This document shows, in pieces, positions 1 to 8,508 of a DNA stretch of 64,000 bases. The notes below the pieces were generated by a model that worked only from the letters and a program-made list of their open reading frames with translations, did no database searches and was not told where the DNA came from. The position numbers and the translations under genes were made by a program. Positions within the stretch are counted from its first letter, which is position 1. Each line of letters begins with the position of its first letter. This stretch comes from Ziziphus jujuba (Eukaryota; Streptophyta; Magnoliopsida; Rosales; Rhamnaceae), in assembly GCF_031755915.1 (NCBI RefSeq), contig NC_083390.1, positions 24,547,001 through 24,611,000 of the forward strand, written 5' to 3'.

Positions 1-194
1 TAAATAATTTAACAACAACAATTAAATAAATACATACCCCACATATATAATAAAAATATAATAAATTATAATAAATAAATTTTGAACACCTTTGGGGTTT
101 AAACCATTATTTACAATTACACCTACACCTGACGCCCAGTCAACCTCGGTCAACGTGCGAAAATTTCCGACATGGTTCGGGACGGGGTGTTACA
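1..194 (-). mobile_element. LTR-A fragment, internally deleted, abutting a peroxidase exon
   Basis: The right end is the canonical LTR-A terminus (GGGACGGGGTGTTACA, ending at 194) in the - orientation. It lies 5 bp before exon sequence, so it was inserted in the intron just upstream of the splice acceptor. Compared with full LTRs, about 2 kb is missing between the sequence ending CCTGACGC near 135 and the terminal GTCAAC-rich segment. The rest of this LTR lies outside the window. Confidence 0.85.
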
Positions 195-199
195 TGTAG

Positions 200-760
200 G
201 TGGGAGGTCCATTATGGATAGTGAAGCTTGGAAGAAGAGATTCAACTACAGCAAATCCGGACAAGGCTAACAGTGATCTTCCTAGCTTCAGAGATGGTGT
301 TGATAGACTTATATCTAGATTTGCTGACAAAGGCCTCAATGCAAGAGACATGGTTGCCTTGTTAGGATCACATACAATTGGACAAGCTCAATGTGTCACA
401 TTCCGTGACAGAATTTACAACAATGCCAGTGACATTGATGCTGGTTTTGCCAGCACTCGAAGACGCGGTTGCCCTGCTAACCAAGGCGATGGTAATTCCA
501 ATTTGGCTCCGCTTGATTTGGTGACACCGAATCAATTTGACAATAATTACTTCAAGAACTTGATTCAGAAGAAGGGTCTTCTTGAATCTGATCAAGTTCT
601 CTTCAGCGGAGGATCAACGGACAGCATTGTTTCAGAGTACAGTAGCAACCCTTCAAAATTTCTGTCTGACTTTGCATCTGCCATGGTTAAAATGGGAGAT
701 ATTGAGCCTCTCACTGGTTCTGCTGGACAGATAAGAAGGATTTGCAGCGCTGTTAACTAA
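200..760 (+). pseudogene. Class III peroxidase last exon, copy 1 (E-type)
   Basis: The exon begins after an AG acceptor at 198-199 and encodes 186 residues ending in the family C-terminus (RRICSAVN). It aligns throughout with exon 3 of gene E at 54733-55293. The proximal haem-ligand His is present in GSHTIGQ, with the two Cys of the lower disulfide and the terminal Cys. Differences from gene E include Ser to Leu before GSHT, Ser to Leu in GGPxW, Thr to Ile two residues later, Ser to Asn and Leu to Phe. No exon 1 or 2 is visible in the window. An LTR end sits in the intron 5 bp upstream. It may be the tail of a gene lying to the left, but a broken copy is more likely. Confidence 0.85.
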
Positions 761-1527
761 AATTCTAGCCTCTGCCAGGAAATATTATTTCATTTATATC
801 TTATTAAGCATTTGTTTGTTAAAAAGAACAATAAATAGACACCAGGATTGTCTATAATTTTTAATTTTCACTTCCATCAATTGTAAACAATTATGAGATC
901 AATTTTAATGTATTACTTTATTTCAAGTTTTTCAAACAAAGATAGGAAAAACAAAAAAAAAAAAAAAATATGTACATCTTGTCAGTGATATCTAAACCTA
1001 AATTTTCTGACCTCATTTCAATTTACAAGCACATACACAAAACGAAGCAATGCAAGCTTAACACTTGGCTCGTTTCTAATGTTCTTATGAAAAGAAGAAT
1101 TATTATAAAAATATATATTGTAGTATAATATAAAGTCTTTGGCGTACTTTTAAGACTTACCAATAGCAAGTAATACAGTTAATCTGCTTCGATTGGAAGA
1201 GATTCTTCATTAACCAAGAAGTAAGGAAAGAGTGCAATGGTTGATATGCTTTTACACACTCATTCTTTAAACCCCAATACAAAAACTGTAGGAGAAATCT
1301 TTTGTGAGAAAAAAGCCAAAACCCTCTGATACCATTGATACTAGAACAAGTTGCATATTGGCTTCCCCAAGTAAGACTCTCTCCAACTTTCTTTACAAGC
1401 TCATACAATGCTTCATTGTTAACAGCTACAGGATAAAGCAGTGGCATTTCCTCCTTGAAGTCCACAACCGGCACCAAATTCTATATATGAACTACTACTT
1501 GATGCTCTATGACCTTGACATGGAACA
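761..1527. other. Duplicated 3' flank of an E-type peroxidase, no gene
   Basis: This matches the flank of gene E (55294-55902, then 60732-60898) with a few substitutions. It includes an AATAAA about 70 bp after the stop and a poly(A) tract. The copia element behind gene E is absent here: GCTTC occurs once, at 1361-1365, so this is the empty insertion site. Short ORFs on both strands here have no family resemblance and look like chance. Confidence 0.85.
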
Positions 1528-1576
1528 TGTCAGGACCCGTCCAAAATTTCTCACCGGAACCCTAGACAAGCCCTGA
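1528..1576 (-). mobile_element. First 49 bp of the older LTR, duplicated
   Basis: This begins TGTCAGGACCCGTCC directly after the host sequence GAACA and ends CCTGA. It is the tandem-duplicate counterpart of 3760-3808, the left tip of the old solo LTR that ends at 17350. Confidence 0.85.
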
Positions 1577-2426
1577 TGTCAGGACCCGTCCAGAATTCCT
1601 TCCCCGGAACCCTAGACAGCCCTGATCCCAGGGAAACCCTACCGGACCCTCCAAAGGAAAATCCGACAGAGCCTCCCCTAAGGGATTTACTTACCACAAA
1701 TTACCTGCACTGAAAACACACTTCTAAAAACATCCCCTTATTCCTCCCACAAACTACAACTGAGTCCACAAATTCCAACACTTCTCAAAGCAACAACAGT
1801 CCAGTGCATAAATAAAACAGAAGTATCCCAATAGTATACAGAGCTTTAAGAAGTGCTAAACAACAGAAATACAACAAGGCGGAAAAGAAATAATACACTG
1901 AGATGAAAGAGTACAAAGAAACTTCTCGAAACACAACAGCAGCGGAAAACTTGGTTCGCTCCGGAAGAACGTCTACCACCACTTGCACCTAAGGGAACGG
2001 AATTTAAGAGTGTGAGATGCTAATCATCTCCGTGACTAACCCGAACTACTGAACACCTTTTGATAATAATAATAAAATAATAACAATTAAGGAGTGGAAC
2101 AAATACCAACAATTAACCTTTGGAAAATAATGATTTCCCTCAAAACTCTCACCAATCGCTCCGTTTGAAATGTTCCCTTTTTAAAACCTTTTCGCAAAAC
2201 CCAATGTGTATACCTCCCAAAAACTAAGGGATTAAATAATTTAACAACAACAATTAAATAAATACATACCCCACATATATAATAAAAATATAATAAATTA
2301 TAATAAATAAATTTTGAACACCTTTGGGGTTTAAACCATTATTTGCAATTACACCTACACCTGACGCCCAGTCAACCTCGGTCAACGTGCGAAAATTTCC
2401 GACATGGTTCGGGACGGGGTGTTACA
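1577..2426 (-). mobile_element. Hybrid, internally deleted LTR-A at the duplication junction
   Basis: The left part equals the start of the nested LTR at 3809, including the preceding CCTGA. The right part equals the deleted LTR at 1-194, including the shared internal deletion junction and the following TGTAG. It is 850 bp against about 2,960 bp for a full LTR. It lacks matching flanks (CCTGA left, TGTAG right), as expected for a recombinant of two LTRs and not an independent insertion. Confidence 0.85.
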
Positions 2427-2431
2427 TGTAG

Positions 2432-2992
2432 GTGGGAGGTCCATTATGGACAGTGAAGCTTGGAAGAAGAGATTCAACTACAGCAAATCCGGACAAGGCT
2501 AACAGTGATCTTCCTAGCTTCAGAGATGGTGTTGATAGACTTATATCTAGATTTGCTGACAAAGGCCTCAATGCAAGAGACATGGTTGCCTTGTTAGGAT
2601 CACATACAATTGGACAAGCTCAATGTGTCACATTCCGTGACAGAATTTACAACAATGCCAGTGACATTGATGCTGGTTTTGCCAGCACTCGAAGACGCGG
2701 TTGCCCTGCTAACCAAGGCGATGGTAATTCCAATTTGGCTCCGCTTGATTTGGTGACACCGAATCAATTTGACAATAATTACTTCAAGAACTTGATTCAG
2801 AAGAAGGGTCTTCTTGAATCTGATCAAGTTCTCTTCAGCGGAGGATCAACGGACAGCATTGTTTCAGAGTACAGTAGCAACCCTTCAAAATTTCTGTCTG
2901 ACTTTGCATCTGCCATGGTTAAAATGGGAGATATTGAGCCTCTCACTGGTTCTGCTGGACAGATAAGAAGGATTTGCAGCGCTGTTAACTAA
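2432..2992 (+). pseudogene. Class III peroxidase last exon, copy 2 (E-type)
   Basis: This is the second tandem copy of the 186-residue last exon, differing from copy 1 at one visible residue (Thr, as in gene E, where copy 1 has Ile). The AG acceptor, proximal His motif and C-terminal Cys are intact. Upstream is the hybrid LTR and then the flank of copy 1, so exons 1 and 2 are absent. It cannot make a peroxidase and has no signal peptide or distal His. It is a recombination by-product. The reading frame is still fully open, which agrees with recent origin. Confidence 0.9.
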
Positions 2993-3759
2993 AATTCTAG
3001 CCTCTGCCAGGAAATATTATTTCATTTATATCTTATTAAGCATTTGTTTGTTAAAAAGAACAATAAATAGACACCAGGATTGTCTATAATTTTTAATTTT
3101 CACTTCCATCAATTGTAAACAATTATGAGATCAATTTTAATGTATTACTTTATTTCAAGTTTTTCAAACAAAGATAGGAAAAACAAAAAAAAAAAAAAAA
3201 TATGTACATCTTGTCAGTGATATCTAAACCTAAATTTTCTGACCTCATTTCAATTTACAAGCACATACACAAAACGAAGCAATGCAAGCTTAACACTTGG
3301 CTCGTTTCTAATGTTCTTATGAAAAGAAGAATTATTATAAAAATATATATTGTAGTATAATATAAAGTCTTTGGCGTACTTTTAAGACTTACCAATAGCA
3401 AGTAATACAGTTAATCTGCTTCGATTGGAAGAGATTCTTCATTAACCAAGAAGTAAGGAAAGAGTGCAATGGTTGATATGCTTTTACACACTCATTCTTT
3501 AAACCCCAATACAAAAACTGTAGGAGAAATCTTTTGTGAGAAAAAAGCCAAAACCCTCTGATACCATTGATACTAGAACAAGTTGCATATTGGCTTCCCC
3601 AAGTAAGACTCTCTCCAACTTTCTTTACAAGCTCATACAATGCTTCATTGTTAACAGCTACAGGATAAAGCAGTGGCATTTCCTCCTTGAAGTCCACAAC
3701 CGGCACCAAATTCTATATATGAACTACTACTTGATGCTCTATGACCTTGACATGGAACA
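2993..3759. other. Second copy of the peroxidase 3' flank
   Basis: This is the tandem duplicate of 761-1527. The copia empty site (GCTTC) is at 3593-3597. The last five bases, GAACA at 3755-3759, are the left TSD of the old solo LTR. No gene is seen. Confidence 0.85.
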
Positions 3760-3808
3760 TGTCAGGACCCGTCCAAAATTTCTCACCGGAACCCTAGACA
3801 AGCCCTGA
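3760..3808 (-). mobile_element. Old solo LTR-A, segment 1 of 3
   Basis: This is the left tip of an LTR whose other parts lie at 11469-12912 and 15704-17350. It starts TGTCAGGACCCGTCC after TSD GAACA and is interrupted at 3808 by the element at 3809-11468. Its sequence is more diverged from other copies than they are from each other, so it is older. Confidence 0.85.
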
Positions 3809-6785
3809 TGTCAGGACCCGTCCAGAATTCCTTCCCCGGAACCCTAGACAGCCCTGATCCCAGGGAAACCCTACCGGACCCTCCAAAGGAAAATCCGACA
3901 GAGCCTCCCCTAAGGGATTTACTTACCACAAATTACCTGCACTGAAAACACACTTCTAAAAACATCCCCTTATTCCTCCCACAAACTACAACTGAGTCCA
4001 CAAATTCCAACACTTCTCAAAGCAACAACAGTCCAGTGCATAAATAAAACAGAAGTATCCCAATAGTATACAGAGCTTTAAGAAGTGCTAAACAACAGAA
4101 ATACAACAAGGCGGAAAAGAAATAATACACTGAGATGAAAGAGTACAAAGAAACTTCTCGAAACACAACAGCAGCGGAAAACTTGGTTCGCTCCGGAAGA
4201 ACGTCTACCACCACTTGCACCTAAGGGAACGGAATTTAAGAGTGTGAGATGCTAATCATCTCCGTGAGTAACCCGAACTACTGAACACCTTTTGATAATA
4301 ATAATAAAATAATAACAATTAAGGAGTGGAACAAATACCAACAATTAACCTTTGGAAAATAATGATTTCCCTCAAAACTCTCACCAATCGCTCCGTTTGA
4401 AATGTTCCCTTTTTAAAACCTTTTCGCAAAACCCAATGTGTATACCTCCCAAAAACCAAGGGATTAAATAATTTAACAACAACAATTAAATAAATACATA
4501 CCCCACATATATAATAAAAATATAATAAATTATAATAAATAAATTTTGAACACCTTTGGGGTTTAAACCATTATTTGCAATTACACCTACACCTGACGCA
4601 CCACACCATATACCGGTGATGCCCTCCGATACCCAGCGTCCCGAGCACCGACTGGCGGGAGGTTAAAGAGAGAAACCTGCAGTGGTCACTTCGGCGTCCC
4701 GACAGTACCGACTGCTAAAAACCATCACCCGGCCAAGGAGGGGGGCGGCTGTGCGCAACAATAACCTTGCCTGCCCACGGTCCAATGGCAACTCACGGGT
4801 GAAGTAATAACCGCACGCTAAACCATATAATAACCGCGTGCTAAACCACGTGTCCATACACCATACACCAGAACACCAATACTGTATGAGTGCGTCTAAA
4901 AATAAACATAAACAACCAACCGTACCGTTTTTCCAAAAACCACCGTGGGAAGTATACCAAAATTTCACAAAACACCATCCCACATATTTTATCCAATCAC
5001 CCGGTACGAAACAGCGATAACAACAAACCACAATTTCTCGAAATACGAAATGCAACCATAAAAATACCGCGGGCATAATTTATAAAATTTAACCAAATAT
5101 TTTCATAAAATATTTAACCTAATTATGCCCGAGAAATCACATTTGAAACCACGTGAAATTAATACCGAAACATACCTTGCTCATGCATAACAAATAATTT
5201 AAATTAAACCGCATTAAAATCATACTTAAACCACACCACATGAGCATAATTAAATACTAAATTAAATACCAATTAAATTTAATTAATTGCCCAAAATAAT
5301 TTTTGAAGGTGGGTCACTCACCTGGAGAGCGCAAATCAACTAAGATCCTCCTCGGGATCCACTCCACTACTCGCGCGTGCACCTAAACAACCACAGTGCA
5401 CAAACCAAAAATATTAATATTTTATTCGGGTAATTCCCAAATGGATACCCGGGGAGCGAACACCAAGCGACATCTAAGGGTTACGAGTTATATACCGAAT
5501 CGAAGCTCGCGTGATGAGGATCACGGATTCGGTCTTACTTTCCGGTGATCGAACCCGACGGGGTCGGAATCTCGCCGGAAAGCTTTTCGAGTTTCGGCTC
5601 CGCAATTCTCCCAAACCGTCGCGAATTGGCGGAAACGGAAGTCGGATTTGGGTTCAGGAGGTCGAACACTGCGGACTGGAGCTGGCCGGAATTTTCGGGT
5701 ACTCGCCGGAACAGTATTTTCCGGCGGGCCGCCACGTCACCGGCAACCGTCACCGGAACAGTATTTTCCGACGGTGGCCGTTTGCTGTGAAATTTTGCAG
5801 ATTTGTAGATCGTGAGGAGAGCAATCCAACGGGACCGACGGTGAGCAAAACGGAGGTCGGACGGCGGAGAAATCACCGTTTGAAGATTTTCGACCCCTCG
5901 TCGGAAAACGCTCCGATCCCGGCGCGTCGGTGGTCCGATGGCCGTGATTTTTGGTGGGTAGGCCGGACTTGAGGAGAGGATCAAGGCTGTCAGGCGCGTG
6001 TGGCCGGAAAGTGGCCGGAACAGTGCCGATTCGCGGTGGCCGGCGGTGGAGGGGAAAAATCGCCGCCAAACTTCGGACGTCCGATCCGGGCGCGTCCGGC
6101 GGCCGTTCACCGTGAAATTTGGAGGTTTTGCCGGAAATGAGGTGGGCAAGCTTTCTGTCTGGTGTGTGTACAGTAACTCGGCCGGAACAGTGGCAAAATC
6201 CGGTGGCCGGCGGTGGCTCTCTCTCTCTCTTTCTCTCTCCTCTCTCTCTTTCTCTCTCTTCTCTCTCTTTCTCTCTCTTCCCCGAGAGTTTTTCAAAATT
6301 AAAACCCTGTGTGACACTGTTCATGCCACGTGGACCACTCAGAAGCTGACACGTGGCATTTCACTGTTCACGATCAAAAAAAATATTAAAATAATACGGT
6401 ATCCGGTAAACTTCAAACGTCCATAACTTTTTAACCGGATGTCCGTTTTGAGCGTGCCGCTAGTCTGTGAACTCGTATCGACGAGCACTTCACAACCATG
6501 CATGAGTCAAAGCTCAATTCCCCATAAACAAAAAGTCAACTCCGGCACCCCTTGGACAGTTTGGACCGCAACTTGTTTCGTCCATAACTTCCAAACCGTA
6601 GCTCCATTTTCGACGTGCTACCAGTCTACGAACTCGTGGCATCGTGCACTTCGCCACAGTATCCTGGTCAACTCAAAATTCTCACCGAGTCAAAAAGTCA
6701 ACTTTTGACCCCTTTGGTCAACGGTCAACAGTCAACCTAGGTCAACGTGCACGGATTCCGGTGCGATTTGGGACGGGGTGTTACA
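3809..6785 (-). repeat. 3' LTR of the gag-bearing element
   Basis: It is 2,977 bp from TGTCAGG to TTACA on the + strand. It matches the other LTR at an offset of 4,700, falling to 4,690 after a CT-rich microsatellite near 6216-6280 and 4,683 at the end. The GTCAAC-rich outer end (W-box cores), a long hairpin at 5071-5130 and an imperfect repeat of about 160 bp near 6420-6690 are family features. Confidence 0.92.
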
Positions 6786-6877
6786 GCCTTCCCCCCTTAC
6801 AAAAATTTCGTCCTCGAAATTTCCGCACGTCACTAGAACAGATAAGGGTTCTGATCACGCACCTGCGCTTCGAGCTC

Positions 6878-8359
6878 CTACGTCGCTTCCTCGACTAAGT
6901 GGTTCCTTACCAACCAATCCATGCCCAAACTTACTTCAAGTCCGAATAGATCCAACAGGATCAGATCCGCTTCCATCACTTGATCTTCGATGCAGAAGAA
7001 ACATTCCTTGATTAACTGGCTAGGCCACAAGGATTCTCCTACAGGAGTGGCTATTTCTAGCAGACATTCTAAAGGAGTAGGGGTCATACCGACCCGAACG
7101 ACAGACTCTCTTGAGATGAACGAATGTGTTGCTCCCGGGTCTATAAGTACACATGTGTCATTACCAAAAATATTCAAAGTACCTGTGAAATCGTCGGGCG
7201 TAGTCCTGGCTCCCTGCTGCGTCATAGCAAACACCCGGCCTTGACTTGTCTGTTGGGGTCTCCTTCCTCTACCTCGACTCGATCCTGCAGACGGCTGGAC
7301 TGATCCCGAAGAAACTCCTACTGGCTGACTCCCCTGGGAACTCTGTCCTGGAAATACTCCCGTATGCTGTGTCCGTCGACCTGCTCCTAGCACACTGCCG
7401 CTACCATAAGGGCAATCCCTCCTTATGTGGCCTGGCTGCCCACACCGAAAGCATAAACCATCCATCTGACACTGCCCAGAATGATTCCCCCTACAAAGTG
7501 GACAAATCCGCGGAGAACCAATGCGTGACTGCTGGTACGAGCTTGTATCCACACTGATCGAATGGCGAGCTGGCTGGGGCATACGATAACTATCTCTCCT
7601 CTGGAATCTGCCTCGTGGGCTTAACCCATCATTGTCTGAGCCTGAACTATGGCTTCTTTTAGTTGCCCCCTGTTGAGGTACTCTGCTATACGAACCTTCG
7701 AAAGATCTGCGCCTTGAGGGTCTGCGTATCTCCTCCTGTCTCTCTAGCTCGAGCGCTGCATCCCTGGCGGACTGATAGGTGGGATGTACTGATCCAGAAA
7801 GAGTGTAGCCGATGCTCTCTTTCAATCCATCTATGAACCTCATCTTCTTCGTGTGATCGTCAGGAATCAGGTGCATGCAGAATTCTGATAGTTCCCGGAA
7901 TCTCCTCTCGTACTCGGTCACTGTCATGTTCCCCTGTCGCAATTCCTCGAACTCTCTCCTTCTTGCCTCACGATAGGCAGGAGGACAAAACTCAGTAGAG
8001 AAGGCAATCTTGAACTGATCCCACGTATGCCTTCTGCGGGTCTTCTCCATCTGCCACCACTTCCGGGCGTCTCCCTCTAACATGAACCCAGAAATCCTCA
8101 CCATATCTTCATCGGGGCACTGCATCCCCTCTTCCAAGATTTTCTCCATGCTGGATAGCCACTTCAAGGCTGCTGCTGGGCCTTGGCTCCCATCGAACTC
8201 CACGGCTCCTAAACGTCGAGCTTGATCCACAGATCGATTACTAGAGCTTGAACCCCCTAAGGCTCTAGTTAGTTGAGAGACCAGATTTCTAAGGCTAGAA
8301 CGACTTCCGGAACTCTCAGCAGAGCGTTCCCGAGTCCTACGTGTGTCCGGCCGACTCAT
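6878..8359 (-). CDS. gag: Gag polyprotein with truncated aspartic protease
   Basis: The start at 8359 is the first ATG after the primer site. The frame is open further upstream into the LTR, but that part is not family-like. The 493 residues include an Arg/Ser-rich N-terminus, a retrotransposon gag core (roughly residues 60-210, with WDQFK, FxELRQGxMTVTEYERRF and FIDGL), a Ser/Arg-rich linker, and a CCHC zinc knuckle CFRCGQPGHIRRDC near residue 305. A Gly/Ser/Gln-rich stretch follows, then a retropepsin start with DPGATHSFIS, where plant gypsy proteases usually have DSGATHSFIS. The frame stops shortly after the second protease motif (LGMDWL). The product would be a capsid/nucleocapsid protein that packages the element RNA. 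Whether the protease is active is doubtful. Confidence 0.88.
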   Translation of the reverse strand: MSRPDTRRTRERSAESSGSRSSLRNLVSQLTRALGGSSSSNRSVDQARRLGAVEFDGSQGPAAALKWLSSMEKILEEGMQCPDEDMVRISGFMLEGDARKWWQMEKTRRRHTWDQFKIAFSTEFCPPAYREARRREFEELRQGNMTVTEYERRFRELSEFCMHLIPDDHTKKMRFIDGLKESIGYTLSGSVHPTYQSARDAALELERQEEIRRPSRRRSFEGSYSRVPQQGATKRSHSSGSDNDGLSPRGRFQRRDSYRMPQPARHSISVDTSSYQQSRIGSPRICPLCRGNHSGQCQMDGLCFRCGQPGHIRRDCPYGSGSVLGAGRRTQHTGVFPGQSSQGSQPVGVSSGSVQPSAGSSRGRGRRPQQTSQGRVFAMTQQGARTTPDDFTGTLNIFGNDTCVLIDPGATHSFISRESVVRVGMTPTPLECLLEIATPVGESLWPSQLIKECFFCIEDQVMEADLILLDLFGLEVSLGMDWLVRNHLVEEAT

Positions 8360-8494
8360 TGTAGTAGATTCTGAGGAAACAAACAAGAGTTTAGAAACAG
8401 GGAAACAGGGACACTTAAGCACGATTACGAAAGGAAGGAATTTACGGATGGGCTGTACAGCAATGCACAGTCCCTTAGGATTACAAGAACCTAT

Positions 8495-8506
8495 GCTCTG
8501 ATACCA
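8495..8506 (-). other. Primer-binding site (initiator Met tRNA type)
   Basis: On the - strand it reads TGGTATCAGAGC, complementary to the 3' end of plant initiator methionine tRNA, two bases inside the 5' LTR. It fixes the element's orientation and LTR boundary. Confidence 0.9.
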
Positions 8507-8508
8507 AC

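Larger units (their letters stand above)
1..4464. repeat. 2,232-bp tandem duplication (two units) carrying a peroxidase last exon
   Basis: Positions 1-2232 and 2233-4464 are the same sequence with only a handful of substitutions, for example A114 versus G2346 and the C/G change at 2035 versus 4267. Each unit holds the end of an LTR-A copy, a peroxidase last exon, its 3' flank, 49 bp of an older LTR and the start of another LTR-A copy. A third start of the unit at 4465 runs only to about 4598, then continues as ordinary LTR. The near identity means a recent duplication, or possibly an assembly duplication. Confidence 0.93.

Noticed and set aside
1157..1576. ORFs of 106 and 90 aa in the peroxidase 3' flank (copies at 3389-3808).
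   Set aside because: They overlap on opposite strands, are not kept open behind gene E, and end in LTR sequence. Duplicate copies only reflect the tandem repeat.
1785..1988. 67-aa hydrophobic ORF repeated at 4017-4220 and 8717-8920.
   Set aside because: Copies reflect LTR duplication; no start context, and older LTRs have it disrupted.
4663..5076. 137-aa Cys/Trp-rich ORF on the - strand, repeated at 9363-9776.
   Set aside because: LTR-internal and broken in older copies (12502-12870 and 32124-32327 differ in length); no conserved reading frame.
5535..6426. Long Arg/Pro/Ser-rich ORFs on both strands (also 10235-11039, 20812-21442, 16316-16904).
   Set aside because: They lie in the GC-rich middle of LTR-A and are copied in every LTR, open in several frames at once, with CT-repeat ends and no domain. 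Best read as non-coding LTR.
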